Origin: Streptomyces venezuelae
Lineage (GTDB): Bacteria > Actinomycetota > Actinomycetes > Streptomycetales > Streptomycetaceae
DNA: 64,000 nucleotides
NCBI RefSeq assembly: GCF_008642375.1
Contig: NZ_CP029194.1
Coordinates: 3,782,001 to 3,846,000 of the forward strand
Direction of reading: 5' to 3'
Shown: positions 35,640 to 44,576 of the stretch, piece by piece
Numbering within the stretch: the stretch's first letter is position 1
Layout: every line of letters begins with the position of its first letter
Notes under the pieces: model-generated
The model's input: the letters and a program-made list of their open reading frames with translations, nothing else
Told to the model about the DNA's origin: nothing
The model's database searches: none
Translations under genes and position numbers: made by a program

Positions 35640-36738
35640 TCAGGTGTGATCGCGCAAAACGTAATACACAGTGCCGAGTTCATGACGGGATCTTCCGGAC
35701 GTGACGCCACTGTCCAGTAGCTGGCCCATACGCTCTGCCAGATCTCTCGCCAGCGAAGCCGATGCCTGGGGCAGCCACGGGTGGGCCGTCAGCAGGGCCC
35801 ACAAGGTGTGGGCGTACAGATCGACGTACCCAGGAGCGTGGTGCATCCCGTACGTGAGCCCACGGAGCAGCGTGACAGGGTCCCAGCCGGTCAGGTCCCG
35901 GTCCTGCATGAATTGGTCATCGGACTGGGGAAGTCGTACTCCTCCCAGCCAGTACGCCCAGTAGTTGAGATTCGCGGCCTCTGCGGCGTCATCACCGACC
36001 AGGGATCGATCGATGAAGTCGAGGAGCGGCTGTGGATCTCCCAGTCGGGCCAGCGCTGTTGCAGTCGACCGAGCCTCCGCCCAGTGCACTGACCAACCCT
36101 TCCGTGCGAGAACTCCCCGCCGCGCGTGCAGGGCGTGTGCCGTCCACGAGACCGCTTCCGACCCCCGGTCGTACGAAGCGAGGTAGAGAGCCTGTCGGTG
36201 CAGCAGGGTGCCGCCACCAGGTCGCCGCGCGACCTCGGCAGTCCGACGGAGGCGGTCGAAGAACAGAGCCCGGTCGGATGCACCCAGCAGCGGAGCTACC
36301 GCCGCAGGCCCCCGCCGGGGAGCCGGAATTCGTCCGGCCAGCGCCGGAGGCGCCACTCCGGTCAAGGCCCAAGCCAGCATGTGGGCGGTGTCCCGGGTGT
36401 GCACCCATGACGCGAGCGGGGTGTATCCCGATGTCGTCCGGAGGCTCCAGCGCGGCGCCGATGATCTGATCGGCATCCATCGCCGCGTCCAGGAGTCCCA
36501 CCACCCCTGGATCCGCACCCAGCGCTCCCAGCCGGCGTCGCAGGTTCAGCAGCGCTCCGGCCTTCACATTGGCGAGTGGCCTGCGGCCCGTTTCCCATCC
36601 CTGCATCGTGCCCAGATCCACCCCCAAGACTTCCGCCATGGACGCCTGCGTTCGCGGGACGCTCTCCCGTGCCAGGCGCAGCACGAACCCCGCAACAGTC
36701 CCAGCGACCGCGCGGCCTCGTACGGGCGGCTTCACCAT
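35640..36738 (-). pseudogene. Frameshifted HTH (XRE-type) regulator of the graspetide cluster
   Basis: Reading leftward from ATG 36738, the first frame encodes an XRE-type HTH (ESVPRTQASMAEVLGVDLGTMQGWETGRRPLANV) and continues to PPDDIG. The second half, TPLASWVHTRDTAHMLAWALTG to the end at 35640, lies in another frame, also with good codon bias. The join needs removal of one base at about 36424-36429 (the ATCCC run on the plus strand). The two halves together would make a protein of about 365 residues: an HTH plus an alpha-helical C-terminal domain. Possible causes are an inactivating insertion, a sequencing error, or programmed shifting. It is divergent from the graspetide operon and is its likely regulator. 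Confidence 0.8.
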
Positions 36739-36894
36739 GTCGGCTCCCCGAGAGCTCTCCGCCCCTCAACACGTACCACCGGTCAGTCCTACCGCGTCAG
36801 CGCCGACCGTACGTTCAAGATGCGCCAACAACCAGCACCCGTACGGGTCATGGAGGTTGACGCCCACCGCATCCCGACAGTGAGGAGCGACCAC

Positions 36895-37065
36895 GTGACC
36901 ACCCCCGAACTCCCCCGTAGGGCACCCGGCTCCAGCGGGCGACGGCGCAACCCCGAGCCCGCCCCCGGCGCCCCGAGCCGGGCCCTCCGGATGCGCGCGG
37001 CCGGCGGCTGGGCGAGGTTCATGCGGCGGGCCGAGGCGGAGTCACCGCGGGAGGCGAAGACGTGA
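36895..37065 (+). CDS. Small basic protein, first gene of the graspetide operon
   Basis: This 56-residue protein starts at GTG 36895 behind GAGGAG. It is Arg/Pro/Ala-rich (ELPRRAPGSSGRRRNPEPAP, then RALRMRAAGGWARFMRRAEAES). It has no TM helix. Its stop overlaps the next start (GTGA, 37062-37065), so it is translationally coupled. No family is recognised; position suggests a role in the cluster, such as regulation or a precursor chaperone. Confidence 0.6.
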   Translation: MTTPELPRRAPGSSGRRRNPEPAPGAPSRALRMRAAGGWARFMRRAEAESPREAKT

Positions 37066-37625
37066 ACGCGGTCGGCCACGACGGCTACGAGGAACACCCG
37101 CTGCTCCACACACGTGTCCGCGACATCGCCAGCCGGGGCGAGGGAGAGCTGACCGCGGTCACCCACGAAGTGCACGGCCCCGGCCGCCTCGTCCGGGTCG
37201 CCCACATCCGGCCCGCGAACGGCATCGAGTGGACGACCTCCGCCGACAACGTCCGGGCGGCCCTCCGACCCGCCAGACCACCCACCACCCCCGAACCGAC
37301 CCTTGGAGGAACCGTGTTCCACCACACCGACCGACTCCCGACCGGTACGCCCCTGCCCATGGGCAGGGTCACCGCCGCGCCCTGGGGCGTTCAGCGCATG
37401 GCCCCGTACCCGGCCATGGCCCCCGCCTACGCCCGGGCCGAGATCGACCCGGGGACCCAGACCGCCCGCTACTTCGACGCCGCCGGCCAGGTCATGGAGA
37501 TGCCCGGACACGGCACCAGTACCGGTACCAACCCGGCTACGAACACCGGCAATCCGTCCGACGGGTCCAGCGGTGGCGGCACGGGCGGCGGGGACAGCGA
37601 CACGGGGAACGACACCGACCAGTGA
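37062..37625 (+). CDS. Small-domain protein fused in frame to the graspetide precursor
   Basis: From GTG 37062 an uninterrupted 187-residue frame encodes two parts. Residues 1-84 form a small, folded-looking domain (YEEHPLLHTRVRDIASRGEGELTAVTHEV, VRVAHIRPANGIEWTTSADNV) seen as separate small proteins in Streptomyces. Residues 85-187 are the precursor peptide. No stop separates them, and the linker is Pro-rich. A strong ribosome-binding site at 37305-37309 lets the precursor also be made alone from GTG 37314. Either two products are made from one frame, or the small gene has lost its stop codon. Confidence 0.65.
   Translation: MNAVGHDGYEEHPLLHTRVRDIASRGEGELTAVTHEVHGPGRLVRVAHIRPANGIEWTTSADNVRAALRPARPPTTPEPTLGGTVFHHTDRLPTGTPLPMGRVTAAPWGVQRMAPYPAMAPAYARAEIDPGTQTARYFDAAGQVMEMPGHGTSTGTNPATNTGNPSDGSSGGGTGGGDSDTGNDTDQ
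37314..37625 (+). CDS. tgmA: Graspetide precursor (TgmA/SAV_5884-type, fuscimiditide-like)
   Basis: This 103-residue peptide starts at GTG 37314, 4 nt after GGAGG. The leader has the conserved PWGVQRMAPYP (23-33) and YARAEIDPGTQTARYFDAAG (39-58) segments that ATP-grasp ligases of this family recognise. The core (about 66-103) begins HGTSTGTNPATNTGN, rich in Thr/Ser donors, and ends with DSDTGNDTDQ, rich in Asp acceptors. An Asp83-Gly84 pair lies between, the kind of site a PIMT-like enzyme converts to an aspartimide. Ester rings between Thr and Asp side chains are expected. The exact linkage pattern is not deducible from sequence. Confidence 0.82.
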   Translation: MFHHTDRLPTGTPLPMGRVTAAPWGVQRMAPYPAMAPAYARAEIDPGTQTARYFDAAGQVMEMPGHGTSTGTNPATNTGNPSDGSSGGGTGGGDSDTGNDTDQ

Positions 37626-38572
37626 CCGACATCGGCCCGGTGCTGGTCGTCACCATGATCGACGACCCCACGGCCGACCTGGTGATCGGCGAGCTGCACG
37701 ACCGGGGCGTCCCGGTCGTGCGGCTCGACTCCGGGGACTTCCCCGCCACCCTGTCGTTCGCGGCCACGCTCACGCCTCACGGCATCGAAGGAACGCTGTC
37801 CACGCCCACCCGGACCGCCGACCTGTCCCGCGTACGGTCGCTGTACTACCGGCGCCCGTCCGGCTTCACCTTCACCCACCTCGACGAGCAGAACGCCCGC
37901 TTCGCCGTCACCCAGGCCCGCTACGGCCTCGGCGGCGTCCTGGCCTCGCTCCCCGACTGCCTGTACGTGAACCACCCCCATCGCATCGGGGACGCCGAGT
38001 TCAAGCCCTCCGGTCTCGCCGCCGCCGTCCGATGCGGCTTCCGGGTCCCGCCGACCCTGGTCACCTCGGAGCCCGAGGCCGCCCGCGCGTTCGTCAGGAT
38101 CCATGGGCCCGCCATCTACAAACCGCTGTCGACGCCCCTCTACCGAATCGCCGGGGTGTCCTGCACGGTCGAGGTCGGCGAGGTCACCGTGGACCAGATC
38201 GACGAGCGGGTGGCGGGCACCGCCCACCTGTTCCAGCACCGGGTCGACAAGGTCGCCGACGTCCGCGTGACGGTCATCGGCCGGAAGGTGTTCGGCGTAC
38301 GGATCGACTCCGGACTGCTCGACTGGCGAACGGACTACGACCGGCTCACCTACACCGTCGTCGAACCACCGCCCGGGATCACCGACGCCCTGCACCGCTA
38401 CCTGGACCACTTCGGGCTGGTCTTCGGCGCATTCGACTTCGCGGTGGACCATGCGGCGGCATGGTGGTTCCTCGAATGCAATCCGTCCGGCCAGTGGGCG
38501 TGGATGGAACCGGAAACCGGACTGCCCATGGTCGCGGCCATGGCCGACCTCCTGGAGCGGAAGACGGCATGA
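37622..38572 (+). CDS. tgmB: ATP-grasp graspetide ligase (TgmB)
   Basis: This 316-residue protein starts at GTG 37622, overlapping the precursor stop by 4 nt. It has the ATP-grasp fold with a Lys in PAIYKPLSTPLYRI and the metal-binding end GAFDFAVDHAAAWWFLECNPSGQW. The family activates Asp/Glu side chains of the precursor as acyl-phosphates and forms omega-ester bonds with Thr/Ser. It matches the ribosomal peptide maturase family TIGR04187 (SAV_5884). It is the defining enzyme of the cluster. Confidence 0.9.
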   Translation: MTDIGPVLVVTMIDDPTADLVIGELHDRGVPVVRLDSGDFPATLSFAATLTPHGIEGTLSTPTRTADLSRVRSLYYRRPSGFTFTHLDEQNARFAVTQARYGLGGVLASLPDCLYVNHPHRIGDAEFKPSGLAAAVRCGFRVPPTLVTSEPEAARAFVRIHGPAIYKPLSTPLYRIAGVSCTVEVGEVTVDQIDERVAGTAHLFQHRVDKVADVRVTVIGRKVFGVRIDSGLLDWRTDYDRLTYTVVEPPPGITDALHRYLDHFGLVFGAFDFAVDHAAAWWFLECNPSGQWAWMEPETGLPMVAAMADLLERKTA

Positions 38573-39696
38573 GCGACGACGAAGCCCTCCGCGAGGCCAT
38601 GGCCGACCGGCTGGCGGCCGGCGGCCACCTGCGTTCGCCCCGGTGGCGTCAGGCGGTGCTCGACACGCCCCGCCACGAGTTCCTCCGCGGCGGCTACTTC
38701 CGGCGGGTGGACAGCAACGGCCTCACCGGGTGGGAACCGGTCCTGCCAGGCGACCCGGACTGGCTCCCCTCCACGTACACCGACGACTCGCTCGTGACCC
38801 AGGTCGCCGGAACCATCGCCCCCCGCGACATCCAAGGACGGATCCTCCGGTCCCCGACCAGCTCCAGCACCATGCCGAGCCTCGTCGTCCGGATGCTCGA
38901 AGAGCTCCAGGTCGACGACGGAATGCGCGTCCTGGAGATCGGCACCGGCACGGGCTACTCGACCGCCCTCCTCTGTCACCGACTCGGCGACGGCCTCGTG
39001 ACCTCGATCGAGGTCGACGCGGACGTGTCCACGCAGGCCCGCACAGCCCTCGGTGCCGTCGGCCACCTGCCCCGGCTGGTCGTCGGGGACGGCCTCGCCG
39101 GGGACCCTGGCGGCGGACCGTACGACCGGATCGTGGCGACCTGCGGCGTCCTGGGAATCCCGCCGGCCTGGCTCGCCCAGACCAGGCCCGGTGGCCGGAT
39201 CCTCGCCACCGTGTGCGGATGGATGTACTCCTCCGAACTCGCCCGCCTCACCGTCGATGACGACGGCACCGCCCACGGCGGGCTCCTGGGCGGGCGGATC
39301 TCCTTCATGCTCGCCCGCCCCCACCTCCCGCCGCCCCTCGGGACGCTGCCCGACCTCGCCGACGGCGAGGAACGCGAGGCCGTTATCGGCCCCGACACCC
39401 TGGAGGACTGGACCGCCCGGTTCGTCGCCCAACTCGCCGCGCCTCGCGCTCAGCTCGTCCGGATGTCCCTCGACGACGGCGAACCGCGTTCCGTGCTCCT
39501 GGACGTCGACGCCGGGTCATGGGCGGCCCTTCACCGAGACGGTGGTCGCTGGATCGTCCGCCAAGGCGGTCCGGACCGAATGTGGGATCGGATCGAGGAC
39601 CACGTGGCCCACTGGCAGCGGAACGGATCACCGGACCTCGACCGCTTCCGGATCACCGTGACGCCTGACGCGCAGGCGGTCACCTGGCCGAACTGA
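38569..39696 (+). CDS. PIMT-like O-methyltransferase of the graspetide cluster
   Basis: This 375-residue protein starts at ATG 38569 with a 4-nt overlap (ATGA). The protein L-isoaspartyl methyltransferase core is clear: MPSLVVRMLEELQVDDGMRVLEIGTGTGYSTALL, VTSIEVDAD, and PYDRIVATCGV. In fuscimiditide-type clusters such an enzyme methylates an Asp of the esterified peptide, and the ester then collapses to a stable aspartimide. It also resembles the methyltransferase family TIGR04188. A C-terminal extension of about 130 residues is typical of this branch. Confidence 0.88.
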   Translation: MSDDEALREAMADRLAAGGHLRSPRWRQAVLDTPRHEFLRGGYFRRVDSNGLTGWEPVLPGDPDWLPSTYTDDSLVTQVAGTIAPRDIQGRILRSPTSSSTMPSLVVRMLEELQVDDGMRVLEIGTGTGYSTALLCHRLGDGLVTSIEVDADVSTQARTALGAVGHLPRLVVGDGLAGDPGGGPYDRIVATCGVLGIPPAWLAQTRPGGRILATVCGWMYSSELARLTVDDDGTAHGGLLGGRISFMLARPHLPPPLGTLPDLADGEEREAVIGPDTLEDWTARFVAQLAAPRAQLVRMSLDDGEPRSVLLDVDAGSWAALHRDGGRWIVRQGGPDRMWDRIEDHVAHWQRNGSPDLDRFRITVTPDAQAVTWPN

Positions 39697-39757
39697 ATGA
39701 CGGGGCGCCGAAAAAATTGGCGAGCGGAAAATCGGACTGCGGTGCGAGGATGCCGCC

Positions 39758-40141
39758 ATGGCAAAGGAATTTCAGGTGACGTACGACTGTGCCGATCCGG
39801 GCATGGTCGCGGCCTTCTGGGCCGAGGTGCTGGGCTACCGCTTCCAGCCCCCGCCGGAGGGCTTCACCGACTGGGCGGCCATCACGGATCCGGACGGCAA
39901 GGGGCCGCGGATGTACTTCCAGACGGTCCCCGAGGGCAAGACGGTGAAGAACCGTCTGCACCTGGACGTGCGCTCGGCCCCCGGTCTGACCGGCGACGAG
40001 CGGATGGACGCGCTGGAGGTGGAGGCCGCCAGGCTGGAGGGGCTGGGGGCCAAGCGGCTGTACCGGCTCGAATCCGACAGCGAGAACGAGGGGATCATCG
40101 TGATGGGCGACCCCGAGGGGAACGAGTTCTGCCTGGACTGA
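39758..40141 (+). CDS. VOC-family protein
   Basis: This 127-residue protein (MAKEFQVTYDCADPGMVAAFWAEVLGYRF...NEFCLD) is a glyoxalase-fold single-repeat protein. It lies 61 bp after the methyltransferase and has its own ribosome-binding site and an A/T-rich spacer before it, so it is probably not part of the graspetide cluster. The substrate is unknown. Confidence 0.85.
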   Translation: MAKEFQVTYDCADPGMVAAFWAEVLGYRFQPPPEGFTDWAAITDPDGKGPRMYFQTVPEGKTVKNRLHLDVRSAPGLTGDERMDALEVEAARLEGLGAKRLYRLESDSENEGIIVMGDPEGNEFCLD

Positions 40142-40200
40142 GCGCAGGGCGCCGGCCCTCGCGCCTCGGAAACGCGCGCGGGGCCGGGCCGGCGTGCTGA

Positions 40201-40238
40201 CAGGGCAGGGCCTCACCACCATGTGAGGCCCTGCCCTG
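40201..40238. terminator. Bidirectional hairpin terminator
   Basis: A perfect 16-bp stem, CAGGGCAGGGCCTCAC with its complement, has a 6-nt loop. It lies between the convergent VOC and HATPase genes. Confidence 0.9.
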
Positions 40239-40274
40239 ACGCATTGGTCCCGGCTGCCAGGGACCGGGCCCGGC

Positions 40275-43200
40275 TCAGTCGAACCAGCGGTCCCGCGCCA
40301 GTTCCGCCGTGCGGGACGGGTCCTCCAGGAGGGCCGCCACCTCGAAGCGGCGCGGCCACTGGCCCGCCGACCAGGCCAGGCCCGCCGCCACGCCCTCCAG
40401 GGTCGCGGCGTGGAGTACGCCGTCGGGGGTGACGCGCCAGTCCAGTTCCACGCCCGCCGCGCGGAGTTCCTCGTGCTCGATGTACGAGGACGGGGTCGAC
40501 GGGCCCAGAAGGGCGTGGACCGAGGGCGGAACCTCGTGTTCCTCGCCGACCGTCGTCACTTCGGCCTCGAACGCCTCGCTCAGGCGGCGGACCTGGAACA
40601 GTTCCGCCAGGTCGGCCGCGCGGGACGGGGCCACGGGCAGGAGCGGGGTGTCGCCGGTGAGCGGGAGGAGGTCCGGGGCGTCCGCCACCAGGGCTTCCGC
40701 CGCGTCCACGACGACCAGTTCCCCGTCCACCACCGCGCGCAGCTCGTCCGGGAGCGTCACCTGCTCCGGGTCCAGGTCCGCCAGCGCCGTGTAGAGGGCG
40801 TGGAGTTGGGGGGCCGTGACCTCGCGCTCCGGGTCCGCCAGGCGGGTCAGGAGTTCCGCCGCGCCTCCCGGTTCCTCCAGCAGCGCCGCCACCGACGTGC
40901 GGACGCCCAGCGCCCGCAGGACCTGCTCGTCGTCGAAGCCGGTCGCGTCGGCGGAGTCGTACAGGCCGGCGAGGAGGGGGTCCGAGCCCTCGGCCCGGAG
41001 GCCCGCCGGGCGGCGGCCGTCCAGGACCGGGTGGTCCCGGAGCCACCACGCCGTGTACGAGCGGACCGTCTCCGTCGTCCCGTCGGGCAGGAGGATCCGC
41101 ACGGGCTGGGTGAGCGCGTCCCGGAGCGGGGGCTGCGCCAGCAGGGCGAGGGCCTGCGGCCAGGCCTCGTCGTCGACCAGGTCCAGGTCCCGTACCGCCA
41201 CGATCTCCGTCGCCACCGGCGGCACCGGCGACTCCGGCAGGCGGTCCAGGACGTCCTCGCACCACACGTCGACCGCGTCGAGGAGCCCGGCGTCGTCCGG
41301 CTCCGGGTAGTCACCCTCCCGCGGCTCGACCTCGTCCGGGTCGAGGACCAGGTCCGTCGCCCGGACCAGGGCGAAGTTGGACAGGACTCCGCAGGCCGCC
41401 AGGGGGCGTTCACCCCAGCGGGCGGCGAGTTCGGCGTCCACGAAGGGCAGTTCGTCCTCGCGCATCACCGCCGCGAAGGCCGACCCCGGGAGCACCAGCT
41501 CGCCCGCCGGGGAGAGTTCGCCGTCCTCATCGGGGAGAGCGAGCGCGCCGAGCCAGGGCTCGTCGCCCGGGTCGAGTTCGGCGTCCCGGACCAGGGCGAG
41601 GACCGTGTCGGCCAGTTCCTCCGCGTCGAGCGTGTCGGCGTCCTCGTCCCAGATCTCCCCCGCGTCGAGGGAGGCCGCGACCGCCGCCCGCACCTGCGGG
41701 GTCGTCAGGACCGCGCGGGGCGTGGCGGGCAGGGCGCCCAGCTTCTCCAGGAGCGGGTGCGCCGCTTCCGGGTGCGCCACCTTCAGGCCGAGCCGGGTCA
41801 GCTCGGCGGGGGTCCTGTCCTGCGGGAGGAGGACCTGGCGGGGGCCGATCGTCGTGCGGACGCGGAGGGCCTCGGCGTCGTCCGCGAGCGGCACCGGAAG
41901 GCCGGTCAGGCGGTCCGGGTCGACGCCGGCGAGGGAGTCGTAGAGCCGCCACCACCACGTCGGAGCCCTGTCGACCCCGGCGAGGCGGTCGATGGCCTCG
42001 GTGAGGGGGACCCGGCCCACGCCGAGGGTGCGGAGCTCGGGGCGGCGCTCCAGGCCCGCCGGGAGGAGCGTCGGGAAGACCTCCGCGAGGACGTCGACCG
42101 TGTCCGCACCCGCGCCCTCCGCGACCTCGGCCTCGATGGGGCGGAGCGCGGGCAGCTCCTCGGTCGGGGCGGCCGGTGCCAGGAACGCGACCCTCGGCAG
42201 CCGGTCGAGGATCGCCTCGCGCAGTGCCCCGTCGAGCGGCCCCTTGCCGAGCGGGCCGGGCACGAGGTCGAGGGTCGCGGTCGTCACCGGGTGCCAGTCG
42301 GCGAGGAGTTCGGCGTACGCGTCGGCCGCGCGCTGCACCAGGAAGTCGGTGAGCGGGCCGGGCGCCGGGTGGCGCCGCGCGGTGTCCAGCGGCAGGGAGG
42401 CGATGAGCAGGGCGGGGATGCCGAGGGGCTCGTCGGTGGGGGTGGGGGCGTGGACGACGGGTTCCGTGCCGGGGTGACGCGGGGCGCCCTCGCCGTCGAC
42501 GGGTACGGCCCAGGTCACGGACCAGTGCGGGCGGAGGCGCTCCTCCACCGGGCGGTCCTTGAGGAGTTCGGCGTCGAGGGGCCCGGCGTGGGAGACGGTC
42601 CGCCAGCGGTGGGTGCCGGTCGCGGTGTCGTCGATGCGGACATAGCCGTCGTCCTCGGAGCGGCGGAGGGTCCGTACCCCTTCGGCCGTCTCGACGACGA
42701 TCTCCGCGAGGCCGGGGAGCGTGAGGAGCAGGGCGTCGTCCACCGATGCGAGGAGACGCTCGGCGAGGTCCTGGGCCGCGGAGTCCCGCAGCGGGAGGAC
42801 GACGACCGTGTCGTAGCCGTCGGGCGCGGTGCCCTCGGCGGGCAGCGGGAGACGCAGGAGGGGTACGTGGCCGTCCCGGCGGCGGAGTTCGTCGCCCAGG
42901 CCCGGGCTGTACCGGGCGGACTCGGCGGCCAGTTCGCGGGCCTCCGCGAGGGACCAGCGGACGCCGCCGTGGCGGCCGAGGACGGCCGGCTCGTCGGAGA
43001 CGGCGAGAACGGCGGCGAAGCCGACGCCGAAGCGGCCGACGGCGCCGGCGCCTTGCTCCCGCTTGGCGGAGGCGCGGAGCGTGGACAGCGACTCGGCGCC
43101 CGTGGCGTCCAGCGGCGCGCCGGTGTTGGCGGCGGCCAGGACTGCGGGGCCCTCGTGGTCCGCGGGGTGGAGGGTGAGGCGGAGGCGGCCCGTGACACCG

Positions 43201-43418
43201 GCGCGGTGGGCGGCGTCGGCGGCGTTCTGGGCGAGCTCGACGACGAGCCGGTCGCGGTAGCCGCCGAGCGCGAGGTCCTCCTCGGCGTTGGCGTCCTCCC
43301 GGAACCGGGCGGGCGAGGCGCCCCAGGCGTCGAGCACTCCCCGCCGCAGCCGTGCGGTGCCGAAGGGATCGGTTCCGTCGGTCGTCGTCCGGACGCTGAC
43401 GCTCACGTCTGACTCCAC
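40275..43418 (-). CDS. Sacsin-like protein with N-terminal GHKL ATP-binding domain
   Basis: This 1047-residue protein has an Hsp90/sacsin-type ATPase at residues 40-200: an N-box (RLVVELAQNAADAAHRAG), a G1 region (AAANTGAPLD) and a G2 region (GRFGVGFAAVLAVSD). The remainder is a long alpha/beta region without recognised domains. Sacsin-N ATPase proteins in actinobacteria are of unknown role; chaperone-like or conflict-related functions have been suggested. The start is ATG 43418 (MESDVSVSVRTTTDG). Confidence 0.8.
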   Translation of the reverse strand: MESDVSVSVRTTTDGTDPFGTARLRRGVLDAWGASPARFREDANAEEDLALGGYRDRLVVELAQNAADAAHRAGVTGRLRLTLHPADHEGPAVLAAANTGAPLDATGAESLSTLRASAKREQGAGAVGRFGVGFAAVLAVSDEPAVLGRHGGVRWSLAEARELAAESARYSPGLGDELRRRDGHVPLLRLPLPAEGTAPDGYDTVVVLPLRDSAAQDLAERLLASVDDALLLTLPGLAEIVVETAEGVRTLRRSEDDGYVRIDDTATGTHRWRTVSHAGPLDAELLKDRPVEERLRPHWSVTWAVPVDGEGAPRHPGTEPVVHAPTPTDEPLGIPALLIASLPLDTARRHPAPGPLTDFLVQRAADAYAELLADWHPVTTATLDLVPGPLGKGPLDGALREAILDRLPRVAFLAPAAPTEELPALRPIEAEVAEGAGADTVDVLAEVFPTLLPAGLERRPELRTLGVGRVPLTEAIDRLAGVDRAPTWWWRLYDSLAGVDPDRLTGLPVPLADDAEALRVRTTIGPRQVLLPQDRTPAELTRLGLKVAHPEAAHPLLEKLGALPATPRAVLTTPQVRAAVAASLDAGEIWDEDADTLDAEELADTVLALVRDAELDPGDEPWLGALALPDEDGELSPAGELVLPGSAFAAVMREDELPFVDAELAARWGERPLAACGVLSNFALVRATDLVLDPDEVEPREGDYPEPDDAGLLDAVDVWCEDVLDRLPESPVPPVATEIVAVRDLDLVDDEAWPQALALLAQPPLRDALTQPVRILLPDGTTETVRSYTAWWLRDHPVLDGRRPAGLRAEGSDPLLAGLYDSADATGFDDEQVLRALGVRTSVAALLEEPGGAAELLTRLADPEREVTAPQLHALYTALADLDPEQVTLPDELRAVVDGELVVVDAAEALVADAPDLLPLTGDTPLLPVAPSRAADLAELFQVRRLSEAFEAEVTTVGEEHEVPPSVHALLGPSTPSSYIEHEELRAAGVELDWRVTPDGVLHAATLEGVAAGLAWSAGQWPRRFEVAALLEDPSRTAELARDRWFD

Positions 43419-43646
43419 TCTGCGGGGCGGTGATCTGGGCGGTGACCTGAGCGATCACCCGGGCGGTGACACTGCCGGACCCGAAGGTCCGGGGCCCGAA
43501 AGGTACCGCGCTCCGCCCTGCCCCGGCCGCCGGGGCACGACCCGGCCCCGGGGCGCGCGGAAGCACATCCCGGGGGCGGGGGGAGGGTCAGGGCCTGTCC
43601 CGGCGGCCGGACGCCTCGGACCCGGCCCTGATCCGCCGGACAGGGC

Positions 43647-44576
43647 CTACGAGTGGCCCAGGTCCTCGGAGGAGTCGTCGGGCTCCGTCGTCGAGCCGGA
43701 GTCCTTGGCCGGGCGGAGCGGGAAGACGTCCGCGGCCATCGAGTCGAGGACCGGGGGCGCCGGGCGCGGGGGCTTCGGCATGACCGCGGCCTCCGAGTGG
43801 CCCCCGCAGCCGTACGCGAGGGAGACGACCCGGCCGTCCGCCGGGGAGAACTCGTTGGCGCACACGCCGAACGCCTGCTTCAGGGAGCCGGCGAGCGGCA
43901 CCAGGAACGCACAGGACTCACAGGACGCGGGCGCCGCCTGCGCCATCGGCGTCTTGGCGCCGAAGCTCTCGTCCCAGCGGTCCGCGGCCACGTGCAGCCC
44001 GTACCGGGACAGGACCCGGGCCCGGCGCATGCCGAGCTCCTCGGCGACCGAGGCGATCGCACCCCGGGAGGGCGTACGGGAGACGATCTCGGCGTCCTCG
44101 GCGTCGAGGTGGTCCGCCAGCTCCTCCGAGACCGCCGAGTTCGGCGGCGGCGCGTCCTCGCCCGAGTACCCGGGCTCCAGACGCAGGTCGTCCTGCTCGG
44201 TCGGCAGCAGGTCGCCCGGGCCCATGTCGCCGGGGCGCAGGCGCTCGCTCCACGGCACCCATTCGGGGGCGAGGAGGGCGTCGGCACCGGGCAGCAGGAC
44301 GGTTTCGTCAAGCGTGACGTTCTTGGCGCGGGAGGCGCGGGTGACCGTCACCGCCCAGCGCCAGCCGCGGTAGCCCGGCTCCCGGCACTCGAAGAAGTGC
44401 GTGACGACCCGGTCGCCCTCCGCGACGACCTCGACGTGTGGGCCGACGATGCCGGGCGCGGCCGCCTCCTCGGCGGCCTCCCGCGCGAGGTCTACCGCCT
44501 CGACGCACAGGCGGTCGGGGGTACGCGTGGCTCGCGGGGTACGCGGGGCACCGCTTCGCGTCGTCGCAGCACTCAC
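43647..44576 (-). CDS. DUF3027 protein
   Basis: This 309-residue protein starts at GTG 44576 (VSAATTRSGAPRTPRAT). It has the DUF3027 core: GPHVEVVAEGDRVVTHFFECREPGYRGWRWAVTVTRASR and the Cys pairs SCESCAFL and GVCANEFSP, followed by YGCGGHSEA. The paired cysteines suggest a zinc site. The family is actinobacterial and of unknown function. The gene is upstream of the sacsin-like gene on the same strand, with 228 bp between in which I see no gene. Confidence 0.88.
   Translation of the reverse strand: MSAATTRSGAPRTPRATRTPDRLCVEAVDLAREAAEEAAAPGIVGPHVEVVAEGDRVVTHFFECREPGYRGWRWAVTVTRASRAKNVTLDETVLLPGADALLAPEWVPWSERLRPGDMGPGDLLPTEQDDLRLEPGYSGEDAPPPNSAVSEELADHLDAEDAEIVSRTPSRGAIASVAEELGMRRARVLSRYGLHVAADRWDESFGAKTPMAQAAPASCESCAFLVPLAGSLKQAFGVCANEFSPADGRVVSLAYGCGGHSEAAVMPKPPRPAPPVLDSMAADVFPLRPAKDSGSTTEPDDSSEDLGHS

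Noticed and set aside
39758..40141. VOC protein as part of the graspetide cluster
   Set aside because: It is separated by 61 bp and has its own start region, whereas all cluster genes overlap by 4 nt.
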